This document shows, piece after piece, positions 1-8,067 of a DNA stretch of 14,198 bases (position 1 is the stretch's first letter; the number at the start of each line of letters is the position of its first letter). The translations under genes and the position numbers were made by a program. The DNA lies in NCBI RefSeq assembly GCF_903642095.1, contig NZ_CAHJWD020000320.1:1-14198 (forward strand), given 5' to 3'. The notes below the pieces were generated by a model. It was not told where the DNA came from, searched no databases, and worked only from the letters and a program-made list of their open reading frames with translations. The stretch comes from Bathymodiolus brooksi thiotrophic gill symbiont (GTDB lineage Bacteria; Pseudomonadota; Gammaproteobacteria; PS1; Pseudothioglobaceae).

Positions 1-1
1 T

Positions 2-91
2 GAAATTCATCTCAACAATAAAAATAACGGCAATTACAATGATCAGCAACTGAAATACGCAAGTAGTTTATTTTTCTTAAGAACGGGTTAA
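2..91 (+). CDS. C-terminal end of an unidentified protein (partial, runs off the left edge)
   Basis: An open plus-strand frame enters from the left edge and ends at a TAA at 89-91, giving 29 residues that finish in ASSLFFLRTG. The stop sits 9 bases before the end of the convergent fdhD, so the spacing suits a real gene end. The polar, Asn-rich stretch followed by alternating hydrophobic residues could be a beta-hairpin of an outer-membrane barrel, but this is a guess from composition. No family was recognised and the frame is too short to prove coding on its own. Confidence 0.35.
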   Translation, partial: EIHLNNKNNGNYNDQQLKYASSLFFLRTG

Positions 92-100
92 TTAATATGT

Positions 101-907
101 TTATTGTTGTTGATCAAAAATTAGTCTGTCTGCACCAGAAAATAACAAAAAATGTCGCCCTTTAGCACGGGCGATAATCATCATCCCAATATTTTCTGCG
201 ATTTCTAAACCCATTTGTGTTACTCCAGAGCGTGAAAGAATGATAGAGATACCCATTTGTGCTATTTTCATAACGATCTCAGAGGTGATTCTACCCGTAG
301 TATAAAAAATAAAATCTTTATGGTTTAAATTATCAAGCCACATCAATCCAGAAATAATATCAGCAGCATTGTGTCTACCTACATCCTCTATGGCTATTAA
401 GACTTCTGTATTTTGACAAAGTGCACAACTGTGCACCGCACCTGCAGATTTGTAAATTTCATTATAAGTATTTAAATTTTCCAGTAAAGTATAGATTGCA
501 CTTTGTGTAATTTTAGTAGTAGATAACTGTGCATGATAAACTTTGTCAATTGAACAACTAAAAATTGTGCCTTGCCCACAGCCAGTGGTAATAATACGCT
601 TGGATATTTTCTTACTCAGATTTTTGATACCATTTTTACTAACAACCAATGCTTTTTCTGTGTCCCAATTAACCTTAATACTGAGTAATTCGTCCATTGA
701 TTCAATCAAGTGCTGATTTTTAAGATAGCCCAAAACCAGTGCTTCTGGCGACATACCTAGAGTCATTAAGGTAACGATTTCTTGGTCATCAATAAAAATA
801 ACCAACGGGCGTTCAGCACTAATATGAACATCAGATTGGTGATTTTTCTCGTTAATAACCGTGGTTTTAAAAGTAAGTGGCAAATTTGCCTGACTGAGCT
901 CAAGCAT
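101..907 (-). CDS. fdhD: Formate dehydrogenase accessory sulfurtransferase FdhD
   Basis: FdhD takes sulfur from an IscS-type desulfurase and passes it to the bis-MGD cofactor of formate dehydrogenase, a step needed for activity. The 268-residue length is normal for the family. Visible signatures are TTGCGQGTIF near residues 107-116, the catalytic pair CALC (Cys161 and Cys164, matching the CxxC loop of E. coli FdhD), EDVGRHNA near 174-181, and TTGRITSEIV followed by SRSGVT in the C-terminal half. It is the last gene of the minus-strand FDH block. Its ATG at 907 follows the gamma-subunit stop by 5 bases, so translation is probably coupled. There is only a weak AAAGAA-type ribosome site. Its cytoplasmic role fits the Tat-exported FdhA encoded upstream. 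Confidence 0.95.
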   Translation of the reverse strand: MLELSQANLPLTFKTTVINEKNHQSDVHISAERPLVIFIDDQEIVTLMTLGMSPEALVLGYLKNQHLIESMDELLSIKVNWDTEKALVVSKNGIKNLSKKISKRIITTGCGQGTIFSCSIDKVYHAQLSTTKITQSAIYTLLENLNTYNEIYKSAGAVHSCALCQNTEVLIAIEDVGRHNAADIISGLMWLDNLNHKDFIFYTTGRITSEIVMKIAQMGISIILSRSGVTQMGLEIAENIGMMIIARAKGRHFLLFSGADRLIFDQQQ

Positions 908-912
908 TGGAT

Positions 913-1914
913 TTATTCTTTAATATTTTTGTGCCATAAACTGTGATGATCTTTTGCCCAATTTTCATCAACTTTACCTGTTGTCATAGCCGACATTGAC
1001 CCTTCTAAGGCAACCCCCATATAAATATGACCAAACATACCCAAAATCATCAGTGTGGCTGATGCAATATGGATAATATTCATAAGTTCAATGACCTCTC
1101 TTTGACCTGAGACAATACCCGTAAATAGCATAATATAACCAGAAAAGGTAATAAATAGTCCTACAAAGAAAACAATCCAGAACCATATTTTTTCGCCCAA
1201 ATTAAAACGCCATGCATCTACATGTTTGCCAAATAATCCACCACCAGACAGAAACCAATTAATATCGCCTTTTTGATAAAAGTTGTCTTTAATGAATTTA
1301 ACAATCATAGCAATCAAGAATACACTGAAAATAGGCCCTACAATGTCGTGCATATCCATAGAAAATTCTGCCAGTGTGGCAAAAGCTTCCTTGCCTAATA
1401 AAGGAATTAGAAAAAACCTGCCAAACAGTAACACTAAACCCGTTAAGCCTAAGATGATAAATGAAATAGCAGTGCCCCAATGTATAACCATTTCAATAAA
1501 TTTAAAGCGTTCAACCAACTTGCCAGAAAAACCCTTGTTTAATTTAAATTTTCCAAAGATAAGATAAATCAACATAACCGTTATCAGTGCAAGTGGTATC
1601 AAAATAAGATTTACGCCTTCGATTTGATTTTTAAGCAAACGCCAATCTTCTCCATATGCATTAATAAACACACCAACATCATCGCCAATTGCCTGCGTTG
1701 AATACGATTTTCCAGAACGCACATTACGCCACAATTTCGAGCCTGGAACGCCAGAATATCCTGCTTCTATAGGTGCTTTAATAGAAATGTCTTCAGAGGT
1801 ATATAAATGTTTTAAATTTTGAGTATAAGCTGGTGCATCAACGGTTTTTTCTGCCGCATAGCTATATCCAAACAGCGAAACAAATAAAATAAAAATGCGT
1901 GCAAAACTATTCAT
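913..1914 (-). CDS. fdhC: Formate dehydrogenase gamma subunit, membrane cytochrome b556 type
   Basis: This is the membrane anchor that takes electrons from the beta subunit through b-type hemes to the quinone pool. Residues 1-20 form a Sec-type signal peptide ending YSYA. Residues about 21-100 are a periplasmic segment carrying the family pattern LWRNVRSG and GEDWRLLKN. Five hydrophobic helices follow at about 102-120, 142-166, 188-207, 243-266 and 279-302. His145, His189, His282 and His296 are candidate heme ligands. At 333 residues it is much longer than E. coli FdnI (about 217) because of the exported N-terminal segment; this long form is usual in Shewanella-like FDH loci. An AAGGA ribosome site about 6 bases before the ATG supports the start. 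It lies 137 bases after fdhB and 5 bases before fdhD. Confidence 0.9.
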   Translation of the reverse strand: MNSFARIFILFVSLFGYSYAAEKTVDAPAYTQNLKHLYTSEDISIKAPIEAGYSGVPGSKLWRNVRSGKSYSTQAIGDDVGVFINAYGEDWRLLKNQIEGVNLILIPLALITVMLIYLIFGKFKLNKGFSGKLVERFKFIEMVIHWGTAISFIILGLTGLVLLFGRFFLIPLLGKEAFATLAEFSMDMHDIVGPIFSVFLIAMIVKFIKDNFYQKGDINWFLSGGGLFGKHVDAWRFNLGEKIWFWIVFFVGLFITFSGYIMLFTGIVSGQREVIELMNIIHIASATLMILGMFGHIYMGVALEGSMSAMTTGKVDENWAKDHHSLWHKNIKE

Positions 1915-2051
1915 AATAAGTCCTTATCAACAAAGATTTTTTTTGCATTTGCGTCATATGAATAACGATAGATGATCACCAAAATTAGCTATTACCTTCT
2001 ATTTTTTATTTATATTTAACACATAACAACATAAAAACCCTTTATGATTTA

Positions 2052-2645
2052 TTAAATACTCTTTTTATTGTAAGCAGTGCCCCAACCCCAAGCACCAGCA
2101 CCAGAGCCTCTATAAGTGCCTCTTTCACGGAATATATTTGCCACCTCATCACCATCCCCCGCAAGTAAAGCCTTGGAAGAGCACATTTCAGCACAGATGG
2201 GTAATTTTCCTTCTGCAATACGGTTTGAGCCATATTTTTGCTCTTCTGCGTGAGAATGATCTTCTTCAGGACCACCGTTACAGAAAGTGCACTTATCCAT
2301 CTTGCCTTTTGAGCCAAAAACGCCCGTGCTTGGGAATTGTGGCGCACCAAAGGGGCAAGCATAGAAACAATAACCACAACCAATACACAAATCTTTGTCA
2401 TGTAAAACCACGCCATCATCAGTCTGATAAAAGCAGTCTACTGGACAAACTGCCATACAGGGTGCATCTGAACAGTGCATACATGCCACTGAAATGCTAC
2501 GCTCTCCCGGCATACCATCGTTAATCGTTACCACACGGCGACGATTAATCCCCCAAGGCACTTCATTTTCATTTTTACACGCAGTAACGCAACTATTACA
2601 TTCAGTACATCTTTCTGCATCACATAAAAACTTCATTCTAGCCAT
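2052..2645 (-). CDS. fdhB: Formate dehydrogenase beta subunit, four [4Fe-4S] electron-transfer protein
   Basis: The 197-residue protein relays electrons from FdhA to the cytochrome b subunit. Sixteen cysteines fall in four cluster motifs: Cys13/16/19/23, Cys55/58/63/67, Cys87/90/93/97, and Cys119/122 with Cys151/155. This is the DMSO-reductase-family beta-subunit pattern. Unlike E. coli FdnH (about 294 residues) it has no C-terminal transmembrane helix. It also has no signal of its own, so it should be exported piggy-back with the Tat-bearing FdhA. The ATG at 2645 is preceded by a very strong purine site, GAGGAGAGGG, which fixes the start. A second Met at codon 4 is possible but unneeded. It follows fdhA by 31 bases. 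Confidence 0.94.
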   Translation of the reverse strand: MARMKFLCDAERCTECNSCVTACKNENEVPWGINRRRVVTINDGMPGERSISVACMHCSDAPCMAVCPVDCFYQTDDGVVLHDKDLCIGCGYCFYACPFGAPQFPSTGVFGSKGKMDKCTFCNGGPEEDHSHAEEQKYGSNRIAEGKLPICAEMCSSKALLAGDGDEVANIFRERGTYRGSGAGAWGWGTAYNKKSI

Positions 2646-2676
2646 AATCCCTCTCCTCTTTTTTTTTAATATTTTG

Positions 2677-5544
2677 TTATACTGACCAAATACGACACAA
2701 GGATGCTTTGGTTTCCTGCATTTGTGTTACCGTATCATAGCCATAAGTCATTGCTGTATTAGCAGACTCACCTAAGACATAAGGCTGCATACCTTTTGGA
2801 TATTTATGCTCCAACGATTCCCCTTGTAAATGACCTGCAAAATGGAAGGGCATAAAGACCACCCCTGGAGCGACTCTATCGGTAACCATAGTTTTAATTT
2901 TAACCTTACCGCCCTCGGGTCCTTCTAACCACATCATCTCACCATCGCGAAGATTATTATTATTGGCATCAACCACATTCACCTCAGCAAACATATCTTG
3001 TTGCAATTCTGCTAGCCATTTATTAGAACGACTTTCATCGCCACCGCCCTCATATTCTACCAATCTTCCAGAAGTTAAGATTAATGGATATTGTTTCGAA
3101 TAGTCTTTTTCTTGAATTGAGGCATATCGTGTTGGTAGGCGATAATGTGAACGCCTATCGGCAACAGTTGGATAGTCTTTGACCAAATCACGGCGATTGG
3201 TGTAAAGTGGCTCTCTATGCACTGGCACTGGATCTGGGAATGTCCAAACCACTGCTCGGGCTTTAGCGTTGCCAAATGGAGAACAGCCATTTTTAATGGC
3301 AATTCGTTGGATGCCACCAGAACGATCGGTTTTCCAATTTTTACCTTCTGCTAATTTTTTCTCTGACGAGGTTAATTGATTCCACCAACCAAGTTTTTTC
3401 AGCATTTTATCGTTAAACTCTGGATAACCATCTTTAATTGCAGAGCCTTTGGAATAAGAATCTTCTGCCAAAAGATTAGCACCATTACGCTCAACACCAA
3501 AACGCGCTCTAAAGGTTAATCCACCTTCGGCAACAGATTTACTGGTGTCATATAAGTTGGGCGTGCCCGGATGCTTCATATCGCCCGTACCCCAACATGG
3601 CCATGGCAAGCCAAAATATTCGCCATGACACTCGCCACCTTTGGCAATAAGTGTAGTTTTATCAAAGGTATGCAAATTTTTCATGTGTTTTTTCAAACGC
3701 TCAGGTGTTTGACCAGTATAGCCAATAGTCCACATACCACTGTTAAATTCACGGGTAATGTCCTCAATCAAGGGCTCATCATTATTTACCTTAATATGTT
3801 TAAACAATTGTTTATCAATGCCTAATTTTTTAGACAATTTATACATAATAATATGATCGGGTAAGGAATCAAACATAGGATCAATCACCTTATCACGCCA
3901 TTGCAGCGAGCGATTAGAGGCGGTTACTGAGCCATAAGTTTCAAACTGGGTAGAGGCAGGCAATAAATAGGTGCCGTTTTTACGCTCAGACAACACTGCA
4001 CTGGTAGTTGGATGCGGGTCAATTACAACCAGCATATCCAATTTTTCCATTGCTTTTTTCATATCCAATGTTCGGGTTTGTGAATTGGGTGCATGTCCCC
4101 AAAAAATCATAGCCTTAATGTTGTCTTTTTGTGCAATGTTTTTCTTATCTTCTAACACACCATCAAACCACCTGCCAACGGTAATGCCCTTGGTATTCAT
4201 TGGTTTTACGGCTTTGCCTTTAGATTTTTCGTAACTGCCTTGATCAAAACGATTTTTAATCCAATTATAATCAAGATCCCAAACCTTGCTCCAATGTTTC
4301 CAAGCACCGGCAGATAAGCCATAATAACCCGGTAAAGTATGGCTTAATATACCAAAGTCAGTTGCACCCTGCACATTGTCATGACCACGAAAGATATTGG
4401 TACCGCCACCTGAAACGCCCATATTACCAAGAGCTAATTGAAATATACAATAAGCTCTAGTGTTGTTGTTACCAATAGTATGTTGAGTGCCACCCATACA
4501 CCAAATAAAAGTGCCTGGACGATTATCTGCCATTAGTTTTGCAGTTCTTCTAACTTGTTTTTCTTTGACACCCGTTACTCTTTCAACTTCAGCTGGAGTC
4601 CATTTTTCCACTTCGGTACGAATTTCATCCATGCCATATACTCGCTGTTGAATAAAGTGTTTGTCTTCCCAACTATTCTTAAAAATATGCCATAACATCC
4701 CCCAAACAAAAGGCACATCAGACCCAGGACGAATACGCACATATTCATCAGCATGGGCAGCGGTTCTGGTAAATCTTGGGTCAATCACAATCAGTGGTGC
4801 GTTGTTGCGTTCTTTAGCCCGAAATATATGTAACATAGAAACAGGATGTGCCTCCGCTGGATTACCACCTATTACCAATATTGCCTTAGAATTATGTATG
4901 TCATTAAAAGAATTGGTCATTGCACCATAACCCCAAGTGTTGGCAACGCCTGCTACCGTGGTTGAGTGGCAAATCCTCGCCTGATGGTCAACATTGTTAC
5001 TGCCCCATAGTGCCGCCATTTTTCTAAATAAATACGATTGTTCGTTGTTAAACTTGGCAGAACCCAATAAATACACAGAATCAGAGCTAGATTTTTGACG
5101 AATATCTAACATTTTGTCACCAACTTCGTTAATCGCTGTATCCCAAGAAATTTTTTTCCATTTGCCATTGACTAATTTCATAGGGTATTTAAGTCGCCTC
5201 TCGCCAACTCCGTGTTCACGCACTGAGGCACCCTTAGCACAATGTCCACCAAGGCTAAATGGATGGTCAAAATCTGGTTCTTGCCCAACCCATACACCAT
5301 TTTTAACCTCAGCTAAAACACCGCAACCCACCGAACAATGGGTACAAACTGAGCGAATGGTTTTCACCTTGGCTTTTTCAGTAACATTGTTTGCTTGAGT
5401 TGATTGCGATACAAATAAGGTTGGTAAAGCACTGGCAGCAGCAGTGCCACCAGTGATAACACCTGATTTTTTAATAAATTCTCTGCGAGTTAGTGTATTG
5501 TTTTGCAATACTTGATTATTGCTTGTTCTTGCAGTTAGTTTCAT
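2677..5544 (-). CDS. fdhA: Formate dehydrogenase alpha (catalytic) subunit, Mo/W-bis-MGD, cysteine active site
   Basis: This subunit oxidises formate to CO2 at a molybdenum or tungsten bis-MGD centre, probably in the periplasm. The N-terminus has a twin-arginine signal (TRREFIKKSG, about residues 19-28) followed by an Ala-rich hydrophobic stretch. One [4Fe-4S] site is formed by Cys67, Cys70, Cys74 and Cys102, with Lys104 just after in HCAKGAS, the position of the electron-conducting lysine. The active-site segment reads DHQARICHSTTVAG. Cys192 (codon TGC at 4969-4971) stands where selenocysteine occurs in E. coli FdnG and FdhF, with His193 following. Its 955-residue length suits the standalone alpha subunit. 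The C-terminal region (YPLILTSGRLVEYEGGG onwards) is the dinucleotide-binding domain. A GAGGAGAG site 5 bases before the ATG supports the start. It lies between the small Tat protein and fdhB. Confidence 0.96.
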   Translation of the reverse strand: MKLTARTSNNQVLQNNTLTRREFIKKSGVITGGTAAASALPTLFVSQSTQANNVTEKAKVKTIRSVCTHCSVGCGVLAEVKNGVWVGQEPDFDHPFSLGGHCAKGASVREHGVGERRLKYPMKLVNGKWKKISWDTAINEVGDKMLDIRQKSSSDSVYLLGSAKFNNEQSYLFRKMAALWGSNNVDHQARICHSTTVAGVANTWGYGAMTNSFNDIHNSKAILVIGGNPAEAHPVSMLHIFRAKERNNAPLIVIDPRFTRTAAHADEYVRIRPGSDVPFVWGMLWHIFKNSWEDKHFIQQRVYGMDEIRTEVEKWTPAEVERVTGVKEKQVRRTAKLMADNRPGTFIWCMGGTQHTIGNNNTRAYCIFQLALGNMGVSGGGTNIFRGHDNVQGATDFGILSHTLPGYYGLSAGAWKHWSKVWDLDYNWIKNRFDQGSYEKSKGKAVKPMNTKGITVGRWFDGVLEDKKNIAQKDNIKAMIFWGHAPNSQTRTLDMKKAMEKLDMLVVIDPHPTTSAVLSERKNGTYLLPASTQFETYGSVTASNRSLQWRDKVIDPMFDSLPDHIIMYKLSKKLGIDKQLFKHIKVNNDEPLIEDITREFNSGMWTIGYTGQTPERLKKHMKNLHTFDKTTLIAKGGECHGEYFGLPWPCWGTGDMKHPGTPNLYDTSKSVAEGGLTFRARFGVERNGANLLAEDSYSKGSAIKDGYPEFNDKMLKKLGWWNQLTSSEKKLAEGKNWKTDRSGGIQRIAIKNGCSPFGNAKARAVVWTFPDPVPVHREPLYTNRRDLVKDYPTVADRRSHYRLPTRYASIQEKDYSKQYPLILTSGRLVEYEGGGDESRSNKWLAELQQDMFAEVNVVDANNNNLRDGEMMWLEGPEGGKVKIKTMVTDRVAPGVVFMPFHFAGHLQGESLEHKYPKGMQPYVLGESANTAMTYGYDTVTQMQETKASLCRIWSV

Positions 5545-5572
5545 ATATTCTCTCCTCGTTAAAAATGGTTAA

Positions 5573-5764
5573 CTAAAATCTTGCACTTGAATAAAATTGA
5601 CGATTGTGTGCTGTATTAGCGTAAGTTGCACTAGTTAGTGCCATATCATTCGACAGGTTTGGCGTTGCCAAAGATGTAGTTTTGCCCAATACATAAGTTG
5701 CCAAAGAAACACTACTGCCTAGTAATAAGGTCTTCCCTAAAAATTTTCTGCGATTCATATTCAT
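5573..5764 (-). CDS. Small twin-arginine protein of formate dehydrogenase loci (FdhX-like)
   Basis: This 63-residue protein has a clear Tat signal, NRRKFLG at residues 4-10, then a hydrophobic stretch to about residue 26. The short remainder ends in HNRQFYSSARF. The length, the Tat motif and the ending of the H..(F/Y)Y..ARF type match the 'formate dehydrogenase region TAT target' family (TIGR02811), found directly upstream of fdhA in many proteobacteria and called FdhX in Shewanella. Its role is unknown; it could help Tat targeting or assembly of FdhAB. AGAGGGG about 7 bases before the ATG at 5764 fixes the start. It is 28 bases upstream of fdhA and 21 bases downstream of the chaperone gene. 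Confidence 0.87.
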   Translation of the reverse strand: MNMNRRKFLGKTLLLGSSVSLATYVLGKTTSLATPNLSNDMALTSATYANTAHNRQFYSSARF

Positions 5765-5785
5765 ATTATTTCCCCTCTAGTTGTA

Positions 5786-6379
5786 TTAAAAATTAAAATA
5801 TCTTCTTTCTGTTTGCATAAACCACTGTCCAAAATAAGCCACCAAATGATAATGCTTAACTTTTTCTATTTTAGACAAATCATTAAAAAAATCATCCACC
5901 CAAGAAGCAATGTTCTTTTCAAAAAATGTTTTTTGTTGCTCAAGTGATAAAGACAAGCCAGAAATTGACAAACGCATCACCTCAAAAACCCCTGCAATAT
6001 GATCGGTTGGATCTTTTTGTGTATCCTGTGACTCTAAACCCATGGCACGAATATCATCTCTTAAATTAGACAAGGGTTTACCCATAAGGCATCCTGCTAA
6101 ATAATGAGAATAATAAGGCAACAATTCACCCGTACCCAAGCCAATAAACAAACGATGATATTCATCATCCAAACTTTCTAAATTTTCGTGGTTGAAATTA
6201 TCTTTAAGTGCTTGCCAAGTGTCAGTATTAATATGACAGTCGTTAATAATATCAATTAAATTTGAATTTGCAGGTGCAATTAGTATTGCGCTTAATAGAG
6301 CATAGATGTTTGATCTTTCTGCCTCTAAATGACAAGAGGAGTCAGCGTTCTTTGTTGTGTTGTTAATTGTTGCTTTCAT
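5786..6379 (-). CDS. TorD/DmsD-family chaperone for the formate dehydrogenase catalytic subunit
   Basis: TorD-family chaperones bind the Tat signal and the apo-form of molybdoenzymes until cofactor is loaded. The 197-residue, mostly helical sequence shows the family core EYHRLFIG (about 73-80), LLPYYSHYLAG (about 86-96), then KPLSNLRDDIRAMGL (101-115) and the DHIAGVFEVMRL helix (126-137). The position directly before the Tat protein and fdhA makes FdhA the likely client. The ATG at 6379 has no obvious Shine-Dalgarno sequence, so the exact start is less sure; the conserved part begins near LEAERSNIYALL at residue 18. It is separated from the upstream ferredoxin gene by 116 AT-rich bases. Confidence 0.88.
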   Translation of the reverse strand: MKATINNTTKNADSSCHLEAERSNIYALLSAILIAPANSNLIDIINDCHINTDTWQALKDNFNHENLESLDDEYHRLFIGLGTGELLPYYSHYLAGCLMGKPLSNLRDDIRAMGLESQDTQKDPTDHIAGVFEVMRLSISGLSLSLEQQKTFFEKNIASWVDDFFNDLSKIEKVKHYHLVAYFGQWFMQTERRYFNF

Positions 6380-6402
6380 TAACTTAATTGACTATTAAAT
6401 TA

Positions 6403-6425
6403 CTATGTTTCGTATCCTAACATAG
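6403..6425. repeat. Short inverted repeat upstream of the chaperone-fdhA genes
   Basis: CTATGTT at 6403-6409 and AACATAG at 6419-6425 are perfect complements separated by 9 bases. The pair lies in the gap between the ferredoxin gene and the chaperone gene, 23 bases upstream of the chaperone start. It could be an operator half-site pair or a weak hairpin; no T-tract follows on either strand, so it is not a standard terminator. In such AT-rich DNA a 7-base match can arise by chance. Confidence 0.3.
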
Positions 6426-6457
6426 AAGTAAACACTAAAAATAACTATCATTACATC

Positions 6458-6488
6458 CTAATAAAATAATAAACTAATAAGCTAATAA
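6458..6488. repeat. Three copies of CTAATAA
   Basis: CTAATAA occurs at 6458-6464, 6474-6480 and 6482-6488, with steps of 16 and 8 bases, just past the end of the ferredoxin gene. The 8-base phasing is regular, but the unit is pure low-complexity sequence. It may be replication slippage rather than a functional site. Confidence 0.25.
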
Positions 6489-6495
6489 ATGAAAT

Positions 6496-8067
6496 CTATT
6501 CAAATAAGGCTTTAACACGGCAGTCTTCGCATTTTTCTAAGTTAATTAATTTATTATCGGTAAACATACTGTGCCCTTTTAATTTTTCCATCATTCTTTT
6601 GACCACTTGAGTGGAACCAAAAACTTTGCCACAATCAATGCATTTAAAAGGTTCGTCTTGATTGAGGCTTCTTTTATCTGATCGTTGTTGATCGCTAAAA
6701 ACTAAACGCGCATTTAATTGCATAGCATTCTCAGGACAAGATTTCACACACAGACCGCATTGCACACATAAACTTTCTTGGAAATTGATAATTGGCGTAT
6801 TGATATCTCCTGAAGACAGTGCCTTTGTCGGACAAACAGAGGTGCATGCCATACACAAAGTGCACAATTTTTCATCAATCAACACTTCGCCAAAATAAGC
6901 GTCATCATCTGCGGTGAAATCACATTGCGATAAAGTATTTTTGTTTGGATAGTGATATAAGAAATCAATCATAGCAAAAATACGCATGCGTTTATTGTAT
7001 AAATCTATCATTCCTATTGTGTTGTTCAATGGTGTTATGCCATCCGAGATTTGCGAACTTTGTTCTACCAATTGCACAAAGCTAGCGTTAGAGTTATAAC
7101 CCAAACTACTTAAAATTTTATCCATAAAATTGGTTTGCTTGTCTAACGCTTGTAGAGTTTGTGTGGGTTCATCGGCACAATGCACAATAACACTTTCAGC
7201 ACCAAGGCAAAAAGCATATAAAAAAGATTCTAACCCTAAGCAGCCAACCTCTTCTAAAGCAATGGGCAAAACATTCTCCATCATATGTGGCAATAATGTC
7301 AAATTATCTGCAGAATGAAATAAAATTTTGGCAGATGTTCCGCCCGCATTTAAATAAGTGCTCATTAAGCTGTGCATTTTTTTGGCTTGGTCGTCAATGG
7401 TGGGATAAGCATAAGAAATTGCTCCAGTAGGACAAACACTGGAGCACCCTCCACAACCATGACAAAGGTTTATATTTGCTTCAACATGGTCACCATTACT
7501 ACGAATAGCATCTGCTGGGCACACATCAATACAACGCTGGCAAAGTTCAGTTTTGTTGCGATTATGAACACACAACGATGTGTCTAGATTTAGAAATTTA
7601 GGTTTATCAAGTATGCCAATGAGTTGATTAACCTCTGTGAGCACTTCTTCAGTATGGCTTGTGTTTTTATCCAGTGTATAGTAACCAAATGGTGGCACAA
7701 TAGCTGTTTCCACTTCCCCAATCAAATCCAAGACAATATCAAAATACTTATCCTCTGCCATCAGTATTTTATTTTCATTATTAACTTGTGCACTGATTTC
7801 AAAACTTCCCAAATAACCACCAATTGAGGTCAAGTTGCCGTAAGTAATATTATCAATATTTTTCTTTGTTTGGTTGCGTAGTAAATAATATGGGGTAAAG
7901 TCGGCACTTAGTTGATTGGCAACTGATTGTGCTCGTTCAATTGAAGTAGCAACGATCAGTATAAACCCTGAAGAGTGATAAGAGACAAGGCTAGCAGGAT
8001 TAATCCAAACCTCCTCTAATGCGCTAATTGCTTGCTGTTTCGCTTGATTGTTTGTGTTTACTGTCAT
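6496..8067 (-). CDS. Four-cluster ferredoxin-like protein of the formate dehydrogenase locus
   Basis: This 523-residue protein has no signal peptide or membrane segment, so it should act in the cytoplasm. Four ferredoxin motifs come in two pairs: Cys166/176/179/183 with Cys202/205/208/212, and Cys402/405/408/412 with Cys434/437/440/444, each ending in CP. Between the pairs lies a region with GCLGLESFLYAF and GAESVIVHC (about 276-297), reminiscent of the MvhD/FrhD-like domain. After the second pair, CIDCG (476-480) and CEDC (513-516) could form a zinc-ribbon-like or extra metal site. Homologues with this layout sit beside DUF3305/DUF3306 genes in FDH loci, but no reaction is established from sequence; an electron-transfer or maturation role is inferred. 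Its start at 8067 overlaps the end of the DUF3306 gene by 44 bases and has a poor ribosome site; no later Met gives a better start. Confidence 0.85.
   Translation of the reverse strand: MTVNTNNQAKQQAISALEEVWINPASLVSYHSSGFILIVATSIERAQSVANQLSADFTPYYLLRNQTKKNIDNITYGNLTSIGGYLGSFEISAQVNNENKILMAEDKYFDIVLDLIGEVETAIVPPFGYYTLDKNTSHTEEVLTEVNQLIGILDKPKFLNLDTSLCVHNRNKTELCQRCIDVCPADAIRSNGDHVEANINLCHGCGGCSSVCPTGAISYAYPTIDDQAKKMHSLMSTYLNAGGTSAKILFHSADNLTLLPHMMENVLPIALEEVGCLGLESFLYAFCLGAESVIVHCADEPTQTLQALDKQTNFMDKILSSLGYNSNASFVQLVEQSSQISDGITPLNNTIGMIDLYNKRMRIFAMIDFLYHYPNKNTLSQCDFTADDDAYFGEVLIDEKLCTLCMACTSVCPTKALSSGDINTPIINFQESLCVQCGLCVKSCPENAMQLNARLVFSDQQRSDKRSLNQDEPFKCIDCGKVFGSTQVVKRMMEKLKGHSMFTDNKLINLEKCEDCRVKALFE

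Noticed and set aside
1283..1567. A 94-codon plus-strand open frame inside the gamma subunit gene.
   Set aside because: It is antisense to clear transmembrane helices of FdhC, has no ribosome site and matches no family.
2042..2419. A 125-codon minus-strand open frame overlapping fdhB, with a hydrophobic start.
   Set aside because: It lies in another frame of fdhB, whose 16 cluster cysteines are all in the chosen frame. The hydrophobic and basic residues are translation artefacts.
4969..4971. Selenocysteine in FdhA.
   Set aside because: The codon is TGC, not TGA, so no recoding is needed.
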